A stretch of 19,000 bases of DNA from an uncultured Bacillota bacterium (GTDB lineage: Bacteria > Bacillota > Clostridia > Peptostreptococcales > Anaerovoracaceae): assembly GCA_958448635.1 (NCBI GenBank), contig CAUDEQ010000036.1:1-19000 (forward strand). Direction: 5' to 3'. The notes beneath the pieces were generated by a model. The model was given only the letters and a program-made list of their open reading frames with translations. It was not told the origin of the DNA and did not search any database. Of the stretch, positions 7,764-14,361 are shown piece after piece. The first letter of the stretch is position 1. Every line of letters starts with the position of its first letter. Both the position numbers and the translations under genes were made by a program.

Positions 7764-8933
7764 TTACATAGCTTCCGTCAGCACCTGACGAACATCTTCT
7801 TTTGAAAGCACCTTGTAGCCGCCCTTCATAATGAGCGTGCCCTTTATGATATCCTCCAGCATATCGGAGGTGACGCCGATTTCCGAAAGGCTCATGGCAA
7901 GGCCAAGCTCATTCATCCATGCTTCCATGGCTGAAAGGCCGTCCTCGGCCAGCTGCTGTTCTGTTTTGCCCTCCGGGGATATATTCCATACGTTGACTGC
8001 AAAGCGCGCGAATTTGCTGAGCCCGTGCGGCATTATCATCCTGTAGTACGGCATGGAAACGGCAGATAATGTCATGCCGTGGGTGGCGTCGCTGAGAGCG
8101 CCTGCAGCCTGTCCCAGCATGTGAACCATCCAGTCGGTGGTTTTTCCCTTTGCTATGAGAGTGTTGAGCGCCCATGTGGCTGTCCACATCAGATTGCTTC
8201 TTGCCTCATAGTCGTTCATATCGGCTGAAGCGGCACGTCCGGAGCTTATGACGCTCCTCATGAGACCTTCGCTTATATAATCGCTGGTATTGTCATCCTC
8301 GCCGGAAAAATACTGCTCACATATGTGGCAGAATATATCGTAGATGCCTGCCACCATCTGATATCTCGGCAGGCTCATGGTATATCTCGGATTCAGTATG
8401 GAGAATTTCGGCATGATGTTTTCGTCCGCAAATACATGACCGATCTTCAGCTTCTTTTCGGGGTGAGTGATGACAGCGCCTGCATTCATCTCGGAGCCTG
8501 TGCCCACCATGGTGAGGACTGAGCCCACGGGAACGATTTCACAAGAAGGCTCTTCAAATCTTTCATAATACTTTTCCCATGGATCGTCATCGCAGTGGAT
8601 GGAGACGGAAAGAGCCTTTGAATAATCCACCACAGAGCCGCCGCCAACGGCGAGGATAAAGTCGACCTTGTTGTCTAGTGCGATCTTGATACCCTCGTAT
8701 AGCTTATGAATGGTAGGATTCGGCATAACTCCGGAAATCTCCGACACATTCTTGCCTGATGAGCGTAAAATGCCGATTATTTCATCGTAGATGCCGTTTT
8801 TCTTTATTGAGCCGCCGCCGTAGACCAGGGCGACGTTTTTCCCGTACCTTTCAAGCTCGGAAGAGAGTCTTCCCGGAGACTTTTCGCCAAAGTACAGCTT
8901 TGTGGGATTGCAGTATGAAAAATTTCCTAACAT
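7764..8933 (-). CDS. Iron-containing alcohol dehydrogenase (butanol dehydrogenase type)
   Basis: A 389-residue member of the group III, metal-dependent alcohol dehydrogenases, which reduce aldehydes or ketones with NAD(P)H in the cytoplasm. The nucleotide-binding region shows VGGGSVVDYSKAL (about 96-108). Metal ligands can be placed at Asp199 and His203 (IYDIFCHIC), His271 (WMVHMLGQ) and His285 (SDATHGMTLS), the expected set. Similarity to the BdhA/YugJ/YqhD group is suggested by length and motifs, but substrate cannot be told. A strong AAAGGAGG site precedes the ATG at 8933. It lies 27 bases after tetR and 18 before the aldo/keto reductase, so the three form one operon, perhaps for detoxifying or reducing a carbonyl compound. 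Confidence 0.92.
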   Translation of the reverse strand: MLGNFSYCNPTKLYFGEKSPGRLSSELERYGKNVALVYGGGSIKKNGIYDEIIGILRSSGKNVSEISGVMPNPTIHKLYEGIKIALDNKVDFILAVGGGSVVDYSKALSVSIHCDDDPWEKYYERFEEPSCEIVPVGSVLTMVGTGSEMNAGAVITHPEKKLKIGHVFADENIMPKFSILNPRYTMSLPRYQMVAGIYDIFCHICEQYFSGEDDNTSDYISEGLMRSVISSGRAASADMNDYEARSNLMWTATWALNTLIAKGKTTDWMVHMLGQAAGALSDATHGMTLSAVSMPYYRMIMPHGLSKFARFAVNVWNISPEGKTEQQLAEDGLSAMEAWMNELGLAMSLSEIGVTSDMLEDIIKGTLIMKGGYKVLSKEDVRQVLTEAM

Positions 8934-8960
8934 AATCAGTAACCTCCTTTTTTTCCCTTT

Positions 8961-9596
8961 TTATGCCTGAGGAAGCTCAGGCAGTATTTTTATAAGACAA
9001 TGGTATACCATTTCGCAGATGTCGGGCTCTCTGATGCTTACACCTGCCAGCTTCATTGCTGCCAGCTGTTTTTCGGAATGAGATGTAAAAGGAAACACTC
9101 CGGTCAGAAAGGCAAGAAATGTCTCGCAGAATTCATTGCAGTCCGAATCCGTCACGGCCGGTGAGAAGGCGGTGAGTATATTGACAAAGGCAGACCGTGA
9201 ACGCTGAAATTGCAGCTTGAATTCAGCAAGCCTTTCGACACGGCTGTTCTGCTCGATCTCATACAGGTTCATATTCAGGATACGCAAAAGCGTCACCTTG
9301 TCACCGAGGGTAGCGGCCAGCTGTGACGCCAGATATTCACGATCACGCATTTCCTCAAGACCGGCGATTTCTTCCAGCTCATCGCACCATTGCGAATATT
9401 CGCGGATAAGCAGACCCAGAAGTATTTCCTCCTTTGTTTCGAAGTAGTTATAGACTGCGGGCCTCGTAAGGCTTATCTCCGTGCTTATTTCCTTGATGGT
9501 GACCTTGCAGAAGCCCTGTGTTCTGTAAATCCTTTCGCATGCGTCCAAAATCTCGTTTTTTCGTTTTTCTGTAAGTTCAGGTGATCCTTTAGGCAT
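8961..9596 (-). CDS. TetR-family transcriptional regulator
   Basis: A 211-residue regulator with the TetR DNA-binding domain at about residues 12-60. The helix-turn-helix ends in the typical SLTRPAVYNYFETKEEIL. The rest is a helical ligand domain with no recognisable specificity. It heads the operon with the two oxidoreductases and faces the MATE exporter gene. It most likely represses its own operon through the palindrome over its promoter, and may also control the exporter. The ATG at 9596 follows GGAGAAG at a good distance. Confidence 0.92.
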   Translation of the reverse strand: MPKGSPELTEKRKNEILDACERIYRTQGFCKVTIKEISTEISLTRPAVYNYFETKEEILLGLLIREYSQWCDELEEIAGLEEMRDREYLASQLAATLGDKVTLLRILNMNLYEIEQNSRVERLAEFKLQFQRSRSAFVNILTAFSPAVTDSDCNEFCETFLAFLTGVFPFTSHSEKQLAAMKLAGVSIREPDICEMVYHCLIKILPELPQA

Positions 9597-9618
9597 TTTC
9601 TCTTCTCCGAATTAATTC

Positions 9619-9663
9619 TGACATCGTGTAAGAATATTGTAAACATATTCTGACACAATGTCA
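9619..9663. promoter_or_regulatory. 45-bp compound palindrome, candidate TetR operator
   Basis: The arm 9619-9637 matches the reverse complement of 9645-9663 at 17 of 19 positions, with a seven-base centre. Each outer end is itself a small palindrome: TGACACAATGTCA (9651-9663, perfect five-base arms) and TGACATCGTGTAA (9619-9631, one arm mismatch). Their centres are 32 bases apart, about three helical turns. The structure covers both promoter boxes of tetR, so bound dimers would block polymerase. Confidence 0.75.
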
Positions 9664-9664
9664 A
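9636..9664 (-). promoter_or_regulatory. Promoter of the tetR operon
   Basis: On the minus strand the -35 box is TTGACA (9659-9664) and the -10 box is TACAAT (9636-9641), with a 17-base spacer. It lies almost wholly inside the compound palindrome. The leader to the tetR ATG is about 35 bases. Confidence 0.85.
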
Positions 9665-9666
9665 TA

Positions 9667-9760
9667 TATAATTGGCAGCAGTAAGCGATTTGCATAGGCA
9701 GGGAAGCTGTCAAATGCGCTTTTCTGTAAATATACAGCAGTTATCATACTCTGTGTGATA
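9667..9760 (+). other. Hairpin-rich region before the MATE gene
   Basis: A TATAAT at 9667-9672 could be a -10 box, though no good -35 lies upstream. Three inverted repeats follow in a row. In the first, AAGCGATTTG (9683-9692) pairs with CAAAT-G-CGCTT (9711-9721) with one bulge, and TTT follows. In the second, CTGTA (9724-9728) pairs with TACAG (9733-9737). In the third, TATCATA (9742-9748) pairs with TGTGATA (9754-9760). It may be a structured leader, a set of operator sites, or a small RNA with a weak terminator. I do not recognise a known riboswitch. Confidence 0.35.
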
Positions 9761-9764
9761 TAAT
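9756..9764 (+). promoter_or_regulatory. Probable extended -10 promoter of the MATE gene
   Basis: TGATATAAT is a perfect extended -10 element, 43 bases before the ATG at 9808. No good -35 hexamer is seen at 16-18 bases upstream, as is common with extended -10 promoters. The box lies at the edge of the TATCA/TGATA inverted repeat, so an activator or repressor could act there. Confidence 0.65.
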
Positions 9765-9807
9765 GATATCAGGTTATCACAAGGCAAACAGACAGGAGAA
9801 ATCAGAA

Positions 9808-11169
9808 ATGACTAAAGAAAATCAAATACAGCAGAACAAGATGGGAACACAGAAGATGCTGCCCCTCATATTCAATATGACATGGCCGCCTTTCTGCTCC
9901 ATGATGATGGCATATTCATACAATCTCATAGACAGCATGTTCGTCGCATGGGCAGGCAAGGATGAGCTGGCTGCCGTGTCTCTGGCATTTCCGCTCAATA
10001 CATTCATGATGGCATGTGCCATAGGCTTTGGAGTCGGCATCAACGTACTGGTTTCCAGACACCTGGGTGAAAAGGATCAGAATGCTGCTAACCTTGCAGC
10101 CACCAATGGGCTGGTAGTGTCGGCAATTATAGGAGCCTTTTTCAACATTATACTGCTGCTTGCGGCGAAACCGTATTTCAGCATATTTATAGAGGACGAT
10201 ACTCTGATGGAGCTAAGCCTTCAGTATGCCAACATACTGATATTCATGATGATACCGGCGATGCTTCAGGTAGCTATACAGAAGATACTTCAGGGAACGG
10301 GAAACATGATATCTCCGATGTGGCTTCAGATGAGCGGAGTCGTGATAAATTTCGTTCTCGACCCGGCATTGATTTTCGGATGGGGACCTCTTCCGGCAAT
10401 GGGCGTTCGCGGAGCTGCCGTTGCCACGGTGTTCGGCTACATATTATCCGCATTGCTGTCCTTCTATGTGATACTACGCAGAAAGCAGAAGGTGAAGATA
10501 AGCTTCAGAGGCTACAGACTCGATTTCCACCAGGCGGCGGAGACGATCAAGATAGGTATGCCGTCGTTTCTTATGAACGTCCTCGGCTCCGTGATGGTAA
10601 GCTTTGCCAATGGCGTGCTGGTGGGCTTTTCCATAACGGCAGTTTCGTTTTTCGGAGCGTATTTCAAGGTGCAGCAGATCGTCGAAAGAGGGGTCAATGC
10701 TTTGGTTCAGGGCGTTCTGCCTATCATGAGCTACAATTTCGGAGCAAGGGATTACGGAAGGCTGCATCAGGCCTTCAGGCTGGGAATAATATTTGCGGTG
10801 CTGATAATGGGGATTGGAACAGCCTTCATACTGCTGTTTCCGGAAGCTATACTTGACATCTTCAAGGCAGATGAGGCGATGCTTCAGGTAGGCGTTCCCG
10901 GTATGAGGATAATGGTACTGGGATATGTCTTTGCAGGCATGGGGATTATTTTCGCAACGTATATGCAGGCTGTGAAGAACATAAGGCAGAGCATAATAAT
11001 AAATCTGCTGAGGCAGGCTGTGATACTGCTGCCTCTCATGGTGATATTGTCGAAGACTGCAGGGATATACGGCGTGTGGATCGCCTTTCCTGTTGCTGAG
11101 ATCATCACATGCATATACAGCTTCTTCGTGTTCAGAAAGGAGGCATCGAGACTTCAGACGATGGGATAA
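9808..11169 (+). CDS. MATE-family efflux transporter
   Basis: A 453-residue polytopic membrane protein of the multidrug and toxin extrusion family. It shows about twelve hydrophobic segments in two halves, and early family features such as MAYSYNLIDSMFVAWAGKDE and NVLVSRHLGEKD. Such proteins export cationic drugs or metabolites using a sodium or proton gradient. Substrate is not readable here. I start at the ATG at 9808, eight bases after AGGAGA. An in-frame ATG at 9763 overlaps the -10 box and cannot be used from that promoter. It is divergent from the tetR operon and converges on the EamA gene, with a terminator between. Co-regulation by the TetR protein is plausible but not shown. Confidence 0.93.
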   Translation: MTKENQIQQNKMGTQKMLPLIFNMTWPPFCSMMMAYSYNLIDSMFVAWAGKDELAAVSLAFPLNTFMMACAIGFGVGINVLVSRHLGEKDQNAANLAATNGLVVSAIIGAFFNIILLLAAKPYFSIFIEDDTLMELSLQYANILIFMMIPAMLQVAIQKILQGTGNMISPMWLQMSGVVINFVLDPALIFGWGPLPAMGVRGAAVATVFGYILSALLSFYVILRRKQKVKISFRGYRLDFHQAAETIKIGMPSFLMNVLGSVMVSFANGVLVGFSITAVSFFGAYFKVQQIVERGVNALVQGVLPIMSYNFGARDYGRLHQAFRLGIIFAVLIMGIGTAFILLFPEAILDIFKADEAMLQVGVPGMRIMVLGYVFAGMGIIFATYMQAVKNIRQSIIINLLRQAVILLPLMVILSKTAGIYGVWIAFPVAEIITCIYSFFVFRKEASRLQTMG

Positions 11170-11192
11170 GAATATGAGGGTATGAAGAAAAG

Positions 11193-11220
11193 AGCCGTGC
11201 AGACTGATGCCTGCACGGCT
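11193..11220. terminator. Terminator between the convergent MATE and EamA genes
   Basis: AGCCGTGCAG (11193-11202) pairs perfectly with CTGCACGGCT (11211-11220) around an eight-base loop. On the minus strand the tail is TCTTTTCTT, a fair T tract that ends the EamA transcript. On the plus strand the tail is weaker (TTCCGTTTATT), so it may serve both genes unequally. Confidence 0.82.
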
Positions 11221-11225
11221 TCCGT

Positions 11226-12131
11226 TTATTCGTTCTTCACATGGTCCAAAGTCTCAGGAGGCGATTTCTCCGGCAGATTTGTCAGCAACACAGCGGACAC
11301 CACCATCAGGCCTCCTATAACCATGCTGGCGGTGATGGCATCGCCGATCAGCAGGTACCCGAAGATGCAGGCGCATACAGGCTCGGCGGTATTGATGATG
11401 GAAGCATTGCTTGGGCCTATCATCTTGACTCCCAGGCAGAACAGCAGTATTGCCAGGAAGGCATTGACGACGGACAGTATCAGCACGAACATCAGCTGAT
11501 CTGCAGTTTCCGTAAACATGGGATCGCCGCTGAAAATGCATCTCACAAAGTTTATAACGGCTGAAGTCACCATGACATAACCTGCAGTGACAAGTGAGTT
11601 CACATCGCTTAGGGACGGGTGCGACAGCCCGATGGCATAAAAGGTGTAGCACACAGCGCACAGCACGGCGAAGATGACGCCCAACATTCTGATCTCCATG
11701 TCCGGAGCCCATACGATGAGGCATAGACCTATCATGGACAGGATCACGGCAAGTATTTTGAGAAAGCGGACCCTCTCCCGACCTCGCAGCATTTCCACCA
11801 CGATGACCATGGCAGGATATGTGAATGATATGATCGTCGCCAGGGAGCCGCTTATGTATTCAAAGGAAAGATAAAGCGTTATGGCGATACCGGCATACGC
11901 CAGCACGACCACGATCATGGGCGCAATCTGTGTCCTGTTGAGCTTAAAAGGAATTCTTCTGAGAAATATGTACGCCCACATGAGGATAGCTGCGTAGAAG
12001 AACTTGTTGAAAAGTATCGTTTCAGAGACAACACCTGTCTCAAAAGCCATGAAAGACAGCGACGGCACGAGACCGTAGCAGAGAGTGGCGCCCACCATGG
12101 CAAGAACGCCGATGAGTTTTCTGTTTTTCAT
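11226..12131 (-). CDS. EamA/DMT-family membrane transporter
   Basis: A 301-residue protein of the drug/metabolite transporter superfamily. It is built from two EamA repeats of about five membrane helices each, about 5-140 and 150-290. The second repeat shows the usual late motif, here NASIINTAEPVCACIFGYLLIGD. Relatives export amino acids, nucleobases or other small metabolites; the substrate is unknown here. The ATG at 12131 follows AGGTGA at a good spacing. It is divergent from dsdA with promoters that overlap, so a role in moving D-serine, threonine or a related amino acid is a reasonable guess from context only. Confidence 0.92.
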   Translation of the reverse strand: MKNRKLIGVLAMVGATLCYGLVPSLSFMAFETGVVSETILFNKFFYAAILMWAYIFLRRIPFKLNRTQIAPMIVVVLAYAGIAITLYLSFEYISGSLATIISFTYPAMVIVVEMLRGRERVRFLKILAVILSMIGLCLIVWAPDMEIRMLGVIFAVLCAVCYTFYAIGLSHPSLSDVNSLVTAGYVMVTSAVINFVRCIFSGDPMFTETADQLMFVLILSVVNAFLAILLFCLGVKMIGPSNASIINTAEPVCACIFGYLLIGDAITASMVIGGLMVVSAVLLTNLPEKSPPETLDHVKNE

Positions 12132-12183
12132 TTTTCACCTGAAGATATTGAATATAAAAGCATTAGACCGTATAATTAAGCAT

Positions 12184-12212
12184 ATTTTACCATACTTTAG
12201 TTTGCTTGTTAA
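12184..12212 (-). promoter_or_regulatory. Promoter of the EamA transporter gene
   Basis: On the minus strand TTAACA (12207-12212) and TAAAAT (12184-12189) are separated by 17 bases. The leader to the ATG at 12131 is about 45 bases. The -35 box shares one base with the -35 box of the divergent dsdA promoter. Confidence 0.7.
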
Positions 12213-12230
12213 GCCGCACTATAGTATTAT
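12202..12230 (+). promoter_or_regulatory. Promoter of dsdA, possibly giving a leaderless transcript
   Basis: TTGCTT (12202-12207) and TATTAT (12225-12230) are spaced by 17 bases. The predicted start of transcription is about 12237, the A of the dsdA ATG. An alternative -10, TATAGT at 12220-12225, would give a leader of only about five bases. Confidence 0.6.
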
Positions 12231-12236
12231 TGACTC

Positions 12237-13730
12237 ATGGATACGAAAAAAATGATTGAAACAAATCCTCTTTTGAGGAAAATAGCGGATTGCAGAGAAA
12301 TCTTCTGGGTAAATCCCAAGGCGGCTCCGCCGAAGCATGGCGATCATGCAAAGGCGCAGGCCTTTGAAACGCCAGGGGAGAAAAATGCCGGGGTGCAAGG
12401 AACGTCCGGGGATTCAAAGGTTCAGACCGTCGACGTGAGCATAGATGATGCCGACGCCAGACTTCTGCGTTTTGCACCATTCATAAGGAAGATGTTTACC
12501 GATACGGAAGACGGTATAATCGAGTCGGAGCTGAAAGAGATAGACTGCATGAAAAGAAGACTGGCAATGCCGTATAAGCTTTCGACGAAGACAGATGATG
12601 ACAGCGCCGTATGCTCAGGGAACGCTGATGATGAATGCTCCGTAAAAGCCGTGGACGTAAGCGGAAGGCTTTTTCTCAAATGCGACAGCCACCTTCCGGT
12701 GTCGGGCTCGGTAAAAGCGAGAGGCGGAATATATGAGGTCCTCAAGCTGGCCGAGAGGATCGCCGTGGAGGAAGGCGGGCTTTCCTATGAGGATGATTAT
12801 TCCGTGCTGGCGGAAAAAAGATACAGAGATATATTCAGCAGATACAAGGTGGCGGTGGGCTCAACCGGAAATCTGGGACTGAGCATAGGCATAATCAGCG
12901 CTGCCATAGGCTTTGAAGTGACGGTACACATGTCTGCAGATGCGCGTCGGTGGAAAAAGGATATGCTGAGATCTAAGGGCGTAAAAGTCGTGGAATATCC
13001 CGATGATTACGAAGCGGCTGTGGCTCAGGGAAGGCGTGAGGCTGCAGCAGACCCGGCGTGTCATTTCGTCGACGATGAAAATTCGACCGATCTCTTTGAA
13101 GGGTATTCGGTTGCAGGGAAGAGACTTGAGAAGCAGCTGCGGGAGGCAGGTATAACCGTGGACGAAAGCCATAGGCTGTACGTGTATCTTCCATGCGGAG
13201 TAGGCGGCGCTCCCGGAGGAGTCACATGGGGAATAAAGCAGTACTTCGGAGAAAACGCATACTGCTTCTTTGCAGAGCCGACACATGCTCCGTGCATGAC
13301 GCTGGGGCTGGTAACGGGTCTGAAGAACAGCATAGCTGTGGGCGATATGGGAATAGACGGCAAGACGGAGGCGGACGGACTGGCTGTTGGAAGGCCATCG
13401 GCTCTCGTATCAGAGATAATGGAGAGAGAGCTTACAGGCTGCTTCACAGTGGACGACGAAAAGCTGTATATGTATCTTGCCATGCTGAAGGATGCCGAGG
13501 ATATATTCATTGAGCCCTCTGCATGTGCGGCATTCGAAGGGCTCAGCCATGTTTGCGGAGGAGCGGAAGGAGGCTGCGAGGCGGGATTCCCCCTGCCGGA
13601 TGAAAATTCCGTACATATAATATGGGCCACCGGAGGCAATATGGTGCCGGAGGAAGAGAAAAAGGCATATTATGAGAAGGGACGCAGCATGACAGCAGAC
13701 TGCGGAGGCTGCAGCGGAGAAAGGATTTGA
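12237..13730 (+). CDS. dsdA: D-serine ammonia-lyase (D-serine dehydratase)
   Basis: A pyridoxal-phosphate enzyme that turns D-serine into pyruvate and ammonia in the cytoplasm. The PLP lysine is Lys160 in SHLPVSGSVKARGGIYEVLK. The phosphate-binding loop is VGSTGNLGLSIGI (about 207-219), and PCGVGGAPGGVTWGIKQYFG and FFAEPTHAPCM are further family signatures. At 497 residues it is about 55 longer than the E. coli enzyme. The extra residues are acidic or Gly-rich insertions near 34-60 and 118-142, plus a Cys/Gly-rich tail after residue 480. No ribosome site precedes the ATG at 12237 or the next ATG at 12252, unlike every neighbour. The stop is one base from the start of the thioesterase gene, so the two are an operon. 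Confidence 0.94.
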   Translation: MDTKKMIETNPLLRKIADCREIFWVNPKAAPPKHGDHAKAQAFETPGEKNAGVQGTSGDSKVQTVDVSIDDADARLLRFAPFIRKMFTDTEDGIIESELKEIDCMKRRLAMPYKLSTKTDDDSAVCSGNADDECSVKAVDVSGRLFLKCDSHLPVSGSVKARGGIYEVLKLAERIAVEEGGLSYEDDYSVLAEKRYRDIFSRYKVAVGSTGNLGLSIGIISAAIGFEVTVHMSADARRWKKDMLRSKGVKVVEYPDDYEAAVAQGRREAAADPACHFVDDENSTDLFEGYSVAGKRLEKQLREAGITVDESHRLYVYLPCGVGGAPGGVTWGIKQYFGENAYCFFAEPTHAPCMTLGLVTGLKNSIAVGDMGIDGKTEADGLAVGRPSALVSEIMERELTGCFTVDDEKLYMYLAMLKDAEDIFIEPSACAAFEGLSHVCGGAEGGCEAGFPLPDENSVHIIWATGGNMVPEEEKKAYYEKGRSMTADCGGCSGERI

Positions 13731-13731
13731 A

Positions 13732-14211
13732 ATGGATCAGAAAAACAGTGCAGGGCAGGCAAGACTGGAAGCTCATGTGGAAAGAACACTTGAGGAAAAC
13801 AACATAGCGCAAAAGGACAGCATAAACGGCATGATGAAATCCCGGAAGGCAGGCTGCTCATACGAGGACAGGACCATAACCTTCGGATTTCCGGTGCAGT
13901 CCTGGCAGGTAAACAGAGTGGGCAAGCTTCACGGAGGCATTATTGCGGTGGCCTTCGATATGACCATTGCGGCGCTGGCAAGATTTTATGCAGGAGAAAA
14001 CTTCGCACCTACCATAAGCCTGGACATCAAATACGTAAGGCCCGTCGAGGTGGGAGATACGCTGCTGGTGACGGCAAAGGCTGTGGCGGCAGGAAAGCGC
14101 ATAACGCAGCTGACATGCGAGGCTGTGAGCAGCAAAACGGGAAAGACAGCAGCCACCGGCGCTTCAGTATATATGAACGTCGACACTGAAAAGGAGAGAG
14201 AAAAGCAGTAG
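13732..14211 (+). CDS. Hotdog-fold thioesterase, PaaI type
   Basis: A 159-residue single-domain hotdog protein. The active-site region NRVGKLHGGIIAVAFDMTIA gives Asn61, the His67-Gly-Gly motif and Asp76, as in PaaI-type acyl-CoA thioesterases. The second family stretch is SLDIKYVRPVEVGDTLLVTA. It would hydrolyse an acyl-CoA, substrate unknown. The tail is charged (EKEREK). The start is one base past the dsdA stop (TGAAATG), with AAAGGA upstream, so it is translated with dsdA, an unexpected partner. It ends in TAG, which shows that amber is used as an ordinary stop in this genome. I see no terminator between it and the car promoter. Confidence 0.9.
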   Translation: MDQKNSAGQARLEAHVERTLEENNIAQKDSINGMMKSRKAGCSYEDRTITFGFPVQSWQVNRVGKLHGGIIAVAFDMTIAALARFYAGENFAPTISLDIKYVRPVEVGDTLLVTAKAVAAGKRITQLTCEAVSSKTGKTAATGASVYMNVDTEKEREKQ

Positions 14212-14254
14212 AAAAAGAAGTTGAGATATTTGATAAATTTTTATTCATAAGCTA

Positions 14255-14283
14255 TTGCATAAACATAAATTTAAATGTATAAT
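14255..14283 (+). promoter_or_regulatory. Promoter of carAB
   Basis: TTGCAT (14255-14260) and TATAAT (14278-14283) are separated by 17 bases in a very AT-rich stretch. Transcription should start near 14290 and give a leader of about 70 bases before carA. Confidence 0.88.
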
Positions 14284-14288
14284 TATTT

Positions 14289-14312
14289 ATAAGCGGCAGA
14301 AATGTCGCTTAT
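14289..14312 (+). promoter_or_regulatory. GAAA-capped hairpin at the 5' end of the carAB leader
   Basis: Positions 14289-14298 pair with 14303-14312 over ten pairs, including one G-U, closed by a GAAA tetraloop. It sits at the predicted start of the transcript. No T run follows, so it is not a terminator. It could protect the RNA end or bind a regulator. I do not recognise a PyrR-binding loop in it. Confidence 0.6.
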
Positions 14313-14361
14313 TGAATGTGCGGTATTGCTTAATTACATACAAGGAGAAAATAATAAGGCT

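Noticed and set aside
13061..13639. 192-codon open frame on the minus strand
   Set aside because: It is antisense to the conserved core of dsdA, with a Ser/Pro-rich product typical of shadow frames.
14302..14361. Longer start for carA at 14302
   Set aside because: That ATG overlaps the tetraloop and stem of the leader hairpin, has no ribosome site, and adds residues foreign to CarA.
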